Shown: in pieces, positions 50,319 to 61,582 of the stretch | Layout: each line of letters begins with the position of its first letter | Position numbering within the stretch: the stretch's first letter is position 1 | Origin: Manihot esculenta | Lineage: Eukaryota > Streptophyta > Magnoliopsida > Malpighiales > Euphorbiaceae | DNA length: 64,000 nucleotides | Assembly (NCBI RefSeq): GCF_001659605.2 | Contig: NC_035161.2 | Location: 4,110,265-4,174,264, forward strand | Reading direction: 5' to 3' | Notes under the pieces: generated by a model | The model's database searches: none | What the model was told of the DNA's origin: nothing | Seen by the model: only the letters and a program-made list of their open reading frames with translations | Program-made: the position numbers and the translations under genes

Positions 50319-51077
50319 ATGGACACCTTTCCCCCTGCTCTGCCAAGAGCGCAGTCGTGGGGAGTCAGCAGATGGGGAACATCAAGGGACCCGGGGAGGT
50401 CTTTTGATGCAAGCAGAGAAGGCATGGCTCCAAGAAGGATGTCAGCTAGTGTGAGGGAAGTGGAGATGGATGTTCAGAGAAGGGATGTCAGTTTGGGAGA
50501 TTTTCAGGAGGATGCTCAGACTCGGGATTCCAGAATCTCAGGTTCAAGAGGGATTGATCCCTCCACTTTGAGTACAGCCTCCACGAAAAGCAAGAAGTGG
50601 GGCAGAACCCTGAGGGGGAAGAAGAAGAAGTTGTGGAGTCGGTTGAAGTCTAGTCTGGGATTAGGTGGTGGTTCGAGCTCTGGCTCAGGCAGTTCCAAAT
50701 GCTTGAGGTGCGGAAGGCCGCACAAGGGAGTCTGCCATTATGGGACTAATCTATGTTACAGGTGCGGACAGGAGGGGCACATAGCACGTGAGTGTCCCAC
50801 TGTGCCCAGGTTGGCTCCGTCCCAGCCAGCAGCTCCAGGTAGAACAGCTCAGCCAGTAGCTCCAACCATGTTTCAGGTTGGTGGTCGAGGCAGAGGAAGA
50901 GGGTCAGCCCCTCATTCCTCAGGTTTCCGTGGAGAAGGTCTGTCAGCTCCAGCTCGGATCTTCACCCAAGCTCAGCAGGAGGCAAACACATCGAACATGG
51001 TGGTGTCAGGTACGCTCACTTTTGAAAGTTCTGATGTGTATGTTTTTGTGAACCCTAGTGTTTTTCTCTTTCTTTAG
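50319..51077 (+). pseudogene. gypsy gag C-terminus with zinc knuckle
   Basis: This 252-codon open frame has a charged N-terminal part (residues 1-120, Arg/Lys/Ser-rich). A C-rich block KCLRCGRPHKGVCHY then precedes a CCHC zinc knuckle, CYRCGQEGHIARECP, near 145-160. A Pro/Gly/Arg-rich linker follows, then ARIFTQAQQEANTSNMVVSG, the join to the aspartic protease in Tekay-like gypsy elements. The frame fails where the protease D-S/T-G should be (reads YVFVNPSVFLFL). The start codon is arbitrary, because the upstream gag is missing. Confidence 0.75.
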
Positions 51078-52206
51078 TTGCTCTAGGAGCCATCGAGAGG
51101 TTGAGTTGATAGCTTCTAGGCTAGAGTGTTCTCTTTGGATCAGTGGACCCGAGTGTGATCCATCTGTGGCAGAGTCAGTCTGCCGGTCCAGTTCTGTGAC
51201 AGTTGAGGGTAGATGCCTTCCACCCGAATTTGAGGTCTTAGATTTGACTGTCTGGACGTCAGTTTAGGGTTGGACTGGGTTTTTCTACTTGTAGTGCTAT
51301 CTTGGTCCGCAGAGACAAGGTAGTCAGGTTCATAGGACAGGATGGGTCAGAGATAGTTTTTTGAGGGGACACAGTAGGGATGCCTAGAGGTTTGATGTCA
51401 GCCTGTCAGGTTCGTAGGGTACGTAGGAGGGGTTGTCTGAGGGTTCGAGCTCTTGTTTGAGAGTTTTGCAGTCAGGTCCGGGAACCAGCCTCAGTGTTAG
51501 TAGTTAGAGAGTTCTTAGATGTCTTCCCAGACGAGTTGTCAGGTTTACCATCTGTTAGGGAGTTAGAGTTTGGTATAGGAGTGGTGTCTGGACGCAGAAC
51601 CATTTATGTCCTTCCCTATAGGATGGCACCTGTAGTTGAGGGTTGTCAGAATAGAGGTGAGGCTTGGTAGACAGGGGTTTTATCCGACCTAGTACCTCAC
51701 CCTGGAGTGTTCCAGTGTTGTTGTGGGAAACGAAGGATGAATCCTTGAGACTTTGTAACGACTGTAAGCAGTTGACCAAGGTCACTACTAAGGGCAGGTA
51801 TTCCCGTGCAGGATGGATGATCTATTGGGACAGCTAGTAGGAGCTGTTTGTTTTCCAAGATAGATCTGAAATCCGGGTACTACCTATGAGAGTTAGAGTT
51901 AGTTTTGGGTTAGCAGTGAGAAGAAGCCAGTTGGTTAAGATGAAGAGAAGAGTAAGGATCAGAGTAGCGCAGTAGAAGCGTGTGGAGTTCAGGAGAAGGT
52001 TGGGGTATTGTTAAGGTGTTTCTTTTGGGAAAAGGTGTGCCCAGAAGACCCGGGAGTTCTTACTCCAGCAGTACCTGTGTCTCTCTTTTAGGAGAGAGGT
52101 TTTTAAGTTTTGCTTGCTTGTTCATGTATGATTGATGTTATGTTCTATGCTATGCCTGTTTGTTTGTGGAACATTCGGGGACGAATGTTCTTAAAGGGGG
52201 GAAGAA

Positions 52207-54891
52207 TGTAATACCCGGCTAGATTCCGGCATCGGAATCCCTACCTTCCGGCGGAACCTCCGTTGGAATATGGAATTCTGAAGATGCCAGAGGCGTCTAG
52301 AGGGGTAAAATGTGTTTTCTAAAATGTTTTTACTGATTTCATGGTTTTAAATGGAAAGGAAATGAGTTTTGGAAAGAAAAGACCAAGGAGGCGTTTGCCA
52401 GGTTCGGCCGCCGAAAATGAAGTTCGGCCGCCGAACATGGGAAGGCTTCGGGAGCGCCTTTGGCCTCCGAAAGTCTTGTTTGAACGAGCCAAGGTTCGGC
52501 CGCCGAAAGTCAAGTTCGGCCGCCGAACATGCATGAGTTTAGGGGGCACGTTAGGCCGCCGAAGGTCTTCGACCAGGCCACCTATAAAGGGCCCTCAGAT
52601 CGGAAATGGGCGAGTTTTCTCCCCATTCTCGAGCTCAGGTGAGTTTTTGTCCTCCCTTGGCCGTTTTCATGTTCTTTCTTCATCTCCTTCATGTTTTCAT
52701 GAGTTCCATGGTGGTTTTGAAGAGTTTTCAAGCTTAGATCAAGTTTTGGGAGCTTGGAGCTTTTGGAGCTTGGATTCTCCACACCTCCGAGTCAGGGATC
52801 ACTCCACCCTCGATCTTCAAGAGGTAAGTATAGATCTTTGCTTCCCTAGTGTTTTTATAAAGTTTTATGAAGGTTTTAATGGTAGAGTATGGGTAGATAT
52901 GCATGTTAGGATTTATGTGGGTTTTATGCCCAATGTATGTTATGTGATGTTTGTGTTGAGGAGTTTATGTTAGTTTATGCTCCTTTATGCTTGTGGGAGT
53001 GAGTATGCATGATTGGGAAAGAGTATGTAAGGTTTGGGGTTGTTTTGATGGTTTTGGCCTTTGTGGGTCATAAACTATCTAGGTATGTTTTGATGTTGTT
53101 TTTTTGGAGTTTAATCTAGTTGTTAAGCTCCTTTGTGGATGGTTAAGGGTTTATGCATGTTTTGGTAAAGTTGGGTGCTTGTTTTGGGGTGTTTGGAAGG
53201 TTTGGGAGGCTTGAATGCATGAGAAGCTAAGTTCTACCCTTCTGGGAAGAACTCAGGTTCGGCCGCCGAACCTGCCTTTGAATGCATGGTTTGGTCGCCT
53301 AACCTTGCCCCCGAAAGCTGAGTTTTGGCTTGAAAGCAGACTTTCGGCCGCCGAAGGAAGGATTCGGCCGCCGAAAGTGCCTGACTTTCGTCTCTGAAGT
53401 GGGACTTTCGGCCGCCGAAGGTGCCGCCGAAAGTGCCCGAGTTTCGTCTCTGGAGGGAGGGTTCGACCGCCGAAGGTGCCGCCGAAAGTGCCCTGTCCAG
53501 CCTTTTCATGGGTGTTTTCTATGCATGTTTAAGTGATGTTTTTAGGGGTTTTTGGGGAGTTGTTTATGAGTTGTTTAGAGTGTGTTTGGCACCTCATTCG
53601 AGTCCACCTGTGTTGGACCGGACCCGAGGGATCGAGGAGGCCATCAGTGTTAGCAGTTGCAGAGTCAGTTCAACGTCTGCCAGAGGTGAGTAGAACTAAC
53701 TTAATCTTTTATTTTAATAAAATCAAATGCCTAAAGCATGCTCATGCATCATGTTTATATGTAATAGGATGATTGCACTAGTTTCACGAATGTGATGCAT
53801 TGCATAAATTGTTGATTATATGATGAGATGGGTGGACCAAGGCGACCTCAATAGCCCGTAAGTCTGTCATTGAGTCCTTGTTGGTCGGGCGAGTACATGT
53901 AGGAAAGCCCAATGAGAGCTCCTTCGGAGCCGAGTTATGACAGAGGGAATGTTGGGGTCATGTCTAACCCTGAGGGGAAGGACGTTTCGAGAACCCTCTA
54001 AAATCACCCGCGAGAGGAAGAGATTGCTAGCGTGAACTCAAGCGGGAGTGAAAAGGATTGTTGTGTAATAGTTGTGATATGGCGCATTTCATGAAAGCAT
54101 GTAATTAATGAACTGTTTTCTCTGTTTCTACTCACTGGGCTTTTTAGCTCATCCCTTTCCCCTAATCCCAGTTTTGCAGGGCTAAAGTCAAGTCAGAGTG
54201 ATCTATGGGAAGTATCAGAGTATAAGCATGGGCTTGGTTGTAATAGCTTAGCTTAGTTTTGTTATAGTGGTATGTATATGTTTATGGATATAAAGAGATG
54301 TTATGCTTCGTTTTGTATGCTTGACTAGTTTAGTTAATGGACATGATTGTAAAGAGAAAGTCATGATGTATATAAAGATTATGAATGGAAAAAAACTATG
54401 TTGAATAGAGATAGAGTAAAGTTAAGAAGAGCTTAGTAATGTCATGTGAATGTCATGAATGGATAGAGTAGTGCTTTGCCCTAGTGTTGGTTGAATCCCT
54501 TGGTTTATGCATGATCATTCTAAAACGATTTATGAAAGGTTTTCATGATGTGAATTGTTTTATGCTATGAGTTTGAACGGCCGTGAGGGAAGATAGGGTT
54601 TCAATCCCTTGACCCAAGCGGACGTGATTTTAAGGTTAGCTTGATGACCCATCGGGTATGAGGTTCTATGTTCTCGCGCATAGATCAAGCCAAGTTAGGT
54701 AAAACAAGTTTTAAAGATTAGTATGAAAAGTTTAAGTTTTCTCGAAAAGTTTGATCATGTATGGGATTAGACCCGAGGTTTAGCATGTTTAGTGGCTTGC
54801 TACGGGTCCCGGCGGCCTTAAGCCGATCTGGATCCTAGCGCCGAACAGTTTAGAGCCGTTACGGTAGGGTATCGGTTTCCGGGCTGTTACA
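52207..54891 (+). repeat. Right LTR of the gypsy mosaic (2,685 bp)
   Basis: It begins TGTAATACCCGG directly after the polypurine tract AAAGGGGGGAAGAA and ends CCGGGCTGTTACA. It is long, as in Tekay/Del-like chromoviruses. Two clusters of TTCGGCCGCCGAA-type inverted repeats (52403-52570 and 53255-53497) stand out from an otherwise AT/GT-rich LTR. Confidence 0.8.
52403..53497. repeat. Two clusters of TTCGGC-C-GCCGAA inverted repeats
   Basis: The 13-mer TTCGGCCGCCGAA (6-bp arms around one base, extended to 7-bp arms when flanked by G and C) occurs at about 52404, 52424, 52495 and 52515 in the first cluster. In the second it occurs at about 53257, 53344, 53363 and 53408. One-base variants are seen near 52460, 52553, 53290 and 53462, and some second-cluster units are followed by GGTGCCGCCGAAAGTGCC. 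The words are spaced irregularly, and the two clusters are separated by about 700 bases of ordinary LTR sequence. Confidence 0.9.
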
Positions 54892-55112
54892 GTTAATATA
54901 TAATGCAATATTTTTTTTTTCAAAAATGCGATGGCCTTGCAACTGTTACAAAATATGACTGCAACACTTCGAAAGTACGTTCAACATCTTTTCGACATGA
55001 TTATTGTTTCATTACAAAATATATTTTCTTCATTATTTGTGGCTCACAAATAGTTTGCACAATAGTTAACCATTTCGAATATATACTATCCGTTTCTAAT
55101 GTATATGGTTAA

Positions 55113-56587
55113 TATCTCAATAATATTACTGAATTCAAGTCCGACCTACCGGAATATTTAGTGTACTAATTGTATTTTCAATTAATATATATTGTTCAAT
55201 TATAATATATGTAATTCTACTTATTCTATTTAATACATTATAAATAAATTAATTTATTATAAATACTATTTATAATTGAGAATATATTAATTTAAATTAA
55301 ATTTTTATAATTATAAAAATATAAAATAAATTAAAAATATAATATATTACGAGAATATAAAAAATAAAGATCTAATTAAAAATTTTTAAATATTCAAATA
55401 ATAAAAAAAGATTTTTATAAAAAAAATTATAAAATTTTAAATTATATTATAAATTAACAAAAAAAAATTAACGTTGTTGTAATGTCACACAAGCACAGCA
55501 CCAAAATCCCAAGTTGAAAGTTATCTCCGACACTAAAATAAAATAGTATCGGAAATCGTCTAAACACATATTATAATAAAAAAAAAGTAAAAAATATAAT
55601 GTCCACTTCAGAAAAAGCCCACAACCAATAGAAGTTGATCGCCTTCGACAACTCCATCAATTCCAACAAGCGGGAGAAGAAGCAATAGTCAGATGCTTAA
55701 AATAAATTCATGCACTCCGAGAATAGCTAGATCTGAGCAACAATTACAATCTCTAAGCATGTAAAAGAAAAAACACCAAATCAAAGCACGAGGGACAAAC
55801 GATTGTCAATAAGCCCAAAACCAGCAATATAACCCAAAAGCACAAGAACCTAAGAACCCAACCATCAACGTTAAGGCATGATAACAACTACCACCGTATG
55901 CTCCGACCATGCAAATAGCCACTAAATGGACGAAACTGAATCATGACAGTTGCAGTCTATATAATCATAGAATAGCTCAAAAGAGTTAAAAATAGTTTTG
56001 ATACCAACAATTTATCCGTCTTCATCCCATTAAGCGAACTTAATCTGATTTGACAAAAAAATAAAATCATCACATCAAATTCAAACAAAATATATATAAG
56101 AAAAACACAAATTAAAGAGACTATATAGAATTAATGACATTGGATTCTTTCTGCCTAAAAATAAAGAGGCTCGATCCTGATAACTACAAAGTTGTTCATG
56201 AAATTTTTCTCTTTGTTCTCTCTAGTAGATTTGATGAACTTTTTTTACCTGTTTTCAATTGATGTTATGTATTACTAAATAATACATTAGTTAAATAAAG
56301 AATTCAAAAAAATGAAATTGTATTTTTTTTTTCTTTTAAATATACATAAAAATATCTTTTAACTTGTACACTTTATTTTTTGTTTAAAGCAAACCCAATG
56401 GAAATTACAGAATCATGCATTATTCAAGAATGATTGAGATAAGGAGTTTCACTTACTCACATTAGACAAAGAATCAACAACCCAAATTAATTTTGATTCA
56501 CTGATTTATAAACTAGAAAGGAAATAGCAACAAAAACGGGAAAAGAAAGTTCAGCATGTTCCACTTCCGCACATTAGTGGATGTAAT
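55113..56587. other. AT-rich intergenic DNA
   Basis: 55130-55480 is extremely AT-rich. 55480-56060 is less so and ends in CTGATTTGACAAAAAAAT, which could be another LINE tail on the plus strand, but no coding remnant supports that. I see no gene. Confidence 0.35.
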
Positions 56588-57193
56588 TTTTTTTTTTTCA
56601 AAGGTAAAAATTCATTAATGCAAGAATAAATACAATTAAGTCCAAAGGGCTGAAGATATGGCAAACAAATAAAGGAGCTAGTACAAGCAAACCAACCCAA
56701 TAACATCAAAAGCCTAAAGATCAATCCAGAACCATCTGCCCAACTAAAACCCTAAAATATTGAGTCTAACACGAGTCAGAGAGAAAATCCGGCCTCATGA
56801 GAAGGGGAAAGTAAGAGGCGCTGCCAGTGAAAGTACTATCTGCAGAAAAAACTGTTACAAGGACAGTGTCGTTTCAAGGAGAGAAACATAAAAGAAAAAT
56901 TATACAAAATCGATTTCTTTAGACCTCCACAAGGACCGGGAAGGCCTCCATCTCCCACAAACTCAATGAACTCAGAAGACCAAAACTCAAGAAAGTTGCA
57001 GTTTGAAAGAAGCTTGAGAAGAAACCAACATGCAAGTGAGAGACCAGATCAACCCAAGGGCGGTTATCGTGAGCATCCTAGAAATAGACCCACCATCAGA
57101 CGCTAGAAAGTATATAGATCCATTGATAAACTGCCGTCTTATTGCCATCAGCAAATTTGCAAGAAAATGAGCAACCACAATATAATCAAGCAA
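56588..57193 (-). mobile_element. 3' fragment of an L1 LINE, minus strand
   Basis: On the minus strand 57193-56987 encodes SVAHFLAN-like RNase H sequence (VVAHFLANLLMAIRRQFING) with a stop soon after. A 3' UTR follows, ending TTGCATTAATGAATTTTTAC and CTTTGAAAAAAAAAA, where the A-run is the T-run at about 56588-56599 on the plus strand. This ending is characteristic of plant L1 elements. The fragment lies downstream of the SNRNP40 gene. Confidence 0.6.
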
Positions 57194-57585
57194 AACACAT
57201 ATTAAAAGGATTCCTCTCTCTTCTCAAACATAAATCTATCCAAAAAAGAAGAAACAAACAAAAAAAAAACAGACATATACAACCCATCCCATCCGATAGA
57301 TTATCTAATCCTATTCCATAAACTAAAGTCCGACTCACAAGTTTACAGGCATGTATTAGAACATGCTTCGCAATACCACAAATCCGCAGACAAGCACATA
57401 TGATCATTAGAAATTTGACATTTCAACAAAAGTAATACAGCATTATCAGTAAAGAAGTCAAAGTTAGCCAAAAACTACAGGAGGAATACAATCTATTCAA
57501 CAAATTTGCTGGGTACAGATACACAGGCCTCCAAAATATTCTCATTGCTAATATTAATTCCGTTTACACACTGCTAACAAGGAAA

Positions 57586-58623
57586 TCAGATCTCCCCAAG
57601 ATAAATCTGCTTATCACTACTGCAAGATCCGACAATAGGCTCAGTAGGGTGGAAGACACACTCATTGACAGATCCTGTGTGGCCAGGAAGCTTATACAAT
57701 ATACGTCGAGAAGTTGTGTCCCATACATAGACCATCCGATCTGAACTACCAGCAGTAACCTTGCTTCCATCAGGTGACCAGCTACATTTCAACAAGTTCT
57801 TTTCAAAGTTGTGTTGGTGCCCTTCCAGTACCTTAACGCAGCGATTTTGTGGCGCATAGGGGCGCATATCCCAAATGCAGAGCTTGCAGTCCATACCATT
57901 AGTAAGAAGGTATGAGCCATCAGGACTCAACTGCATACTAGTTATCATATCTTGATGGCCTTCGAGTTTCATGGTTACTTCACCTTTCCGCAGGTCCCAA
58001 ACCTTAACATCATTGTCTATACCACCTGTGAAGATCTTATCTGATGCATCAGAAAAGCCGACTGCTGTGATTTGGTACTTATCTGGAAATGTTTGGATGG
58101 CACCCCTCTGTCGCATATCCCAAAGTTTTGCAGTTCCATCATCAGAGCCACTGACAATGAGTGGAGGCCCCCTCCTTGAAGGACAACATGAATTTACAAA
58201 AGATGAATGCTCTGCCATTTTCTTAATCTGTTTCCCTGTCTCAATATCCCATGCCCTGACTGTTTTATCAGGACTAGCTGATATTATCTGGTATCCATCA
58301 GTAGTCCAGTGAAGATCCAGTACTGCATTCTTGTGCCCTTTCAAAACCATGAAATTTTTGCACTCCCCATGTACATACCATAGAAAGATCTCTTTGTCAT
58401 GAGATCCAGATGCAATCAGATTGCCAGCTGGATTGAACTTCATTGTATACACAGCACTTTGATGACCAGTGAGTAACATGATGGGCGATTCCAAGCTCGA
58501 TGTACGTTGCTTTCCATTTGGCCCAGGTCCTTGTGGCCCAGTATAAGGAACAGTAGACCATTCCATTGGCCTTGGACCAGAGACAGACAAAGGATTATCA
58601 CCCTCTCTAGGAACAACTTGCAT
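57586..58623 (-). CDS. SNRNP40: U5 snRNP 40-kDa WD40 protein (spliceosome)
   Basis: This 345-residue single-exon protein is the plant counterpart of the U5 snRNP 40K (Prp8-binding) protein, a scaffold of the nuclear spliceosomal U5 snRNP. After a Pro/Gly-rich N-terminus (1-50), seven WD repeats form one propeller. They begin at GHQSAVYTMKFNP (about 53), GHKNAVLDLHWT (about 95), EHSSFVNSCCPS, DKYQITAVGFSD, GHQDMITSMQLSP, GHQHNFEKNLLKCSWSP and GHTGSVNECVFHP. Strand ends such as KLWDM, KVWDL, CIWDM and YVWDT are present; the last repeat ends IYLGEI, as in this family. Length equals that of the family (about 340-357). The start ATG is at 58621-58623. An acceptor just upstream (exon border at 58677) and a donor at 59674 define a ~1-kb intron in the 5' UTR. 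The coding region is intronless, unlike the animal gene, and shows no break. Confidence 0.95.
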   Translation of the reverse strand: MQVVPREGDNPLSVSGPRPMEWSTVPYTGPQGPGPNGKQRTSSLESPIMLLTGHQSAVYTMKFNPAGNLIASGSHDKEIFLWYVHGECKNFMVLKGHKNAVLDLHWTTDGYQIISASPDKTVRAWDIETGKQIKKMAEHSSFVNSCCPSRRGPPLIVSGSDDGTAKLWDMRQRGAIQTFPDKYQITAVGFSDASDKIFTGGIDNDVKVWDLRKGEVTMKLEGHQDMITSMQLSPDGSYLLTNGMDCKLCIWDMRPYAPQNRCVKVLEGHQHNFEKNLLKCSWSPDGSKVTAGSSDRMVYVWDTTSRRILYKLPGHTGSVNECVFHPTEPIVGSCSSDKQIYLGEI

Positions 58624-59674
58624 CTTGGCCTCTGCTATTTGAAAGAAGGGTTCCTATTATTTGTTCTTGTCACTATCCTGAATTAAAACCAACACCAAAG
58701 AATTAAGCAGGTAAAATAAAATATAAACATGATGAAAAATGAGGAATACTTTATTAAGCTACAAACTAGGCAAGCCTAGAACTATAATTTACAAGCAAAA
58801 TCATTCTGAAGTCAACATAGAAGGGGTCCCATCCAAACAAAGAAGTAGAATACATACTTGTACCAATTCCAAACATAGAAGTAGAACACATAATTGTACC
58901 AATTCCAAGCAAATAAATCTCATACTGAAGTCAAATTTTCTGAAAGGTGAGGTGAGCAAGCCCTAATGTCACATCCTATACATACCGTTGAGATAGCTAA
59001 AAAGAAAAACTGAAATTGCATAACATAAACGAATCCCACAAAAAGCAAAGACGCCAGGATCCACAGGAAAAGCAATTCAAAGAGTAAGGGTGGTACTGGG
59101 TATTGTCCCAGCGAAATTTTAAGTATCCAAACCCGAATCTATTTACAAATACACTATCCAAAACCGTTTAGAAATTGGATTTCACAACCCTATCCATCCC
59201 ATACCCGTCTACCATTACCTATTTACTACCCTAACCCGATTAAATCATAATCAAAGGGGAAAAAAAAATCAGAAATTCACATAAAATCTCACATTCGAAT
59301 TTCAATAAATTCAGAAAAATATTTCAATAATCTCACAGAAACAACTCTCAATTCATTCACAGTAGCCTTTATATCACAATTATAACCCTCGCGACATTTA
59401 CATAAATCTTAGCATTTACACAAATTTCAGAAATCTAAGATTAACATTTCAATAAAATTCTGAAACCCATTTCAACAACCTCACAAAAAAAAACTCTCAA
59501 TCCATTCACAATAGTCTTCATTTCGACAAATTTTCAATAGATCTCACAGATACAGCTCCAAGCACATTCATATAAATCTTAATATTTCCACAAATTTCAG
59601 AAACACACATCAATAAATCTCACAAATCTTAGAATGCACACATCTGAAACCACAATCTCAGAACCCATTAAAAC

Positions 59675-59990
59675 CTGCCGTGACCGAGGACTAGACTAGA
59701 GTGGAGAGGAGCAGAAGAGGCGTGATTGAGGACGAGGACCAGCGGCGAGGATTAGCACCGGACGGTAGAAGGACTGGACCAGCGGATGCAGCGACGAGGA
59801 CCAGAGGGAGCGGCGGAGGAGAGCGAAGAAGCAACCAGGACCAGCGGACGCAGCAACGACGTTGACAGCGTGAAGAGCAGAGGGACGATCGGGGGGGCGG
59901 GGGGAGGCGTGCGGCTGTACTAGAGAGAGAGGCGTCGAGGCGGAAGTGGGGAAGGGGAGGGGACGGGCGGCTGTGTCGAGAGAGAGAAAT
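59675..59990 (-). other. Probable 5' UTR exon of SNRNP40
   Basis: On the minus strand this GC- and CT-rich stretch ends in GGTCACGGCAG followed by GTTTTAATGGG, a good donor at 59674. The matching acceptor TTCAG is at 58678-58682 (exon resumes at 58677). CT-rich leaders with a leader intron are common in plant housekeeping genes. The open frame across it starts with TTG, has no ATG and should not be taken for a protein. The 5' boundary at about 59990 is approximate. Confidence 0.55.
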
Positions 59991-59995
59991 GTCAA

Positions 59996-60104
59996 GGATG
60001 TGGATTTGAGGGTTTTTTTCTTTTTTTTTTTTTTTGGCTTTTTTTATGAAGGGCTTTAAGGGTTTAGATCCTTCGAAAGGAAACAGAGGTTTAGTTCTTT
60101 AGTT

Positions 60105-60135
<31 letters not shown>

Positions 60136-61144
60136 CACTTTAATTAACTTTTTTTATTGTTTTTAAATCAATTAACAATTTTTTTTGACACTGCCCAGGA
60201 GTGCGGACTTTAATTATACCGTTATCAATTTTATTAATAAAAAATAAAATTTTAAATAAATTATATTTTAATCTTTAAATTTTAAATTAATTAATTAATG
60301 AATTTTTATATTTTTAAAATTAAATATTTAAATCTTTATATTTTCATTAGATTAAATATACACTCATTTTATTTATTTTTTTATTAATTTAAAAAAAATT
60401 AGCTGACCAAACTTTTAAAAATTAATTTTTTTTACAATACTTATACACCATACAATGTATATAAAAAAATCTTTCTTTTCAAAATATTCATATATCAAGC
60501 ATAATTAAAAAATTTAAATATTTATTTTTAAAAATATAACAAAAGCGTTTCGTCAATTATGCTAAAATTCAAAAATTAAAATATAATTTACCTTAAATTT
60601 TTTTATGATCAAGAGATATACATAGTTTTAATTTTTTTTTATGCCGATAGAAATTACAATAAAAATAAAAGGATTTAAATTTCTCTTATAAAATTTAAAA
60701 TTAGAATTCCAACTTTCATTGGGCTGCTTCAATAAATACAGTAACTTTTGATGGAAAGAGAATAAATCGAGTGAAAATTTAATAGAATTCTATTACCATT
60801 GATTCGAAAATTCAACAATGAAATAAATTGAAAAGCATGATTAACATTTTTTACTCTCTTCTTTTACGTTTTCCGCACTGATGTCATAACAGTGAACACA
60901 ATCTTGTACTCATTCAAGATTGGTTGATACTGATGAGTACTGTGCATAACTTTGAAATTTTTTATATAAAATATAAATTCTTTAATTATCAAATATTTAT
61001 ACTTAGTTAACTTAAATTCTTAATAGCACTTACAGGTTTAATATAATAATAAGTACATCTGACTAAATATGAAAAGTCTCATCTTCTACTCCTTAATTCT
61101 CAATTCTATTTTTTTAAAAAAAAAACCTAATTCTTCCTAATAAT
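59996..61144. other. SNRNP40 upstream and AT-rich intergenic DNA
   Basis: Poly(T) stretches at about 60013-60034 and 60111-60135 follow the leader exon. The remainder is AT-rich without a gene, RNA or element boundary that I can define. Confidence 0.35.
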
Positions 61145-61582
61145 TAGGGGTGAGCAGTATTCAGTTCAAACCGAAAAAACCGATCGAATCGAACTGATTT
61201 GAAAATTTAATTTGGTTTTTATACATTTTGGTTCGGTTCGATTTTTAATTTTAAAAATTTCAATTATTTCGGTTCGGTTCGGTTTTGATAAGAAAAAACC
61301 GAATCGAACCGATTAGTGAAAATAATATATTTTTTTAATAATATAGAAAAATTAAATCATACTAAGATTAAAATATTTTAATTAAATTTTAAAATACTAA
61401 AAATAAAGTGTAAAAAATAAAAAAATTTATTAAAAATCAAAACCGATCAAACTGAACCGAACCGAATTGGATCGGTTCGATTCGATCAAAATCGGTTCGA
61501 TTTTATAAACACTAAAATTTCGGTTTTCAGTTTATTCAATTCGGTTCAATTTTAAACCGAACCAACCGAATGATCAACCCTA
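61145..61582. mobile_element. hAT-type MITE, copy 1
   Basis: The 438-bp element begins TAGGGGTGAGCAGTATTC and ends GAATGATCAACCCTA, an imperfect terminal inverted repeat. Both sides carry CTAATAAT (61137-61144 and 61583-61590), a perfect 8-bp target duplication typical of hAT elements. It is built of TTCGGTTCGGTT-type runs near both ends, which makes it largely self-complementary, and encodes nothing. Confidence 0.85.

Larger units (their letters stand above)
50009..54891 (+). mobile_element. Gypsy mosaic with matching target duplication but non-homologous ends
   Basis: The insertion starts TGTAACAGCCCG (50009) and ends CGGGCTGTTACA (54891), a 12-base terminal inverted repeat. Both sides carry GTTAA (50004-50008 and 54892-54896), and the interrupted transposase continues across it, so this is the real insertion unit. 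The right 2.7 kb (52207-54891) is a full LTR behind a polypurine tract. The left 300 bases do not match that LTR beyond the first few bases. Between them is a partial gag and a decayed remnant with no RT or integrase that I can recognise. A second insertion or ectopic recombination followed by deletion would explain it. Confidence 0.75.
46615..55112 (-). pseudogene. PIF/Harbinger transposase relic split by two LTR insertions
   Basis: Three minus-strand pieces join in order to give the C-terminal part of a Harbinger-type transposase. 55112-54892 encodes SKWLTIVQTICEPQ and SCRKDVERTFEVLQSYFVTV; 50008-49868 encodes CIIMYNIIIEDERDLSAPIE; 46734 to about 46615 encodes DVHFALRNEYLWEQYI. The first gap is a 4,883-bp gypsy mosaic with GTTAA at both sides, and the second is a ~3.1-kb solo LTR. 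The frame carries stops (for example E to stop just before SCRKDVER) and a frameshift, so it is dead. The N-terminal catalytic half and the element ends are not recognisable. Confidence 0.85.

Noticed and set aside
52341..52973. 210-codon open frame within the gypsy LTR
   Set aside because: It is inside an LTR, contains translated repeats (FGRR, RPPK) from the TTCGGCCGCCGAA words and has no homology I recognise.
55480..56060. Another LINE 3' end on the plus strand
   Set aside because: Only the tail-like TTTGACAAAAAAAT supports it; no RT, zinc or RNase H remnant was found.
59696..59995. A 99-codon minus-strand frame upstream of SNRNP40
   Set aside because: It begins with TTG, has no ATG, lies in GC-rich CT-type leader sequence and is bounded by a splice donor. 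Better explained as the 5' UTR exon.
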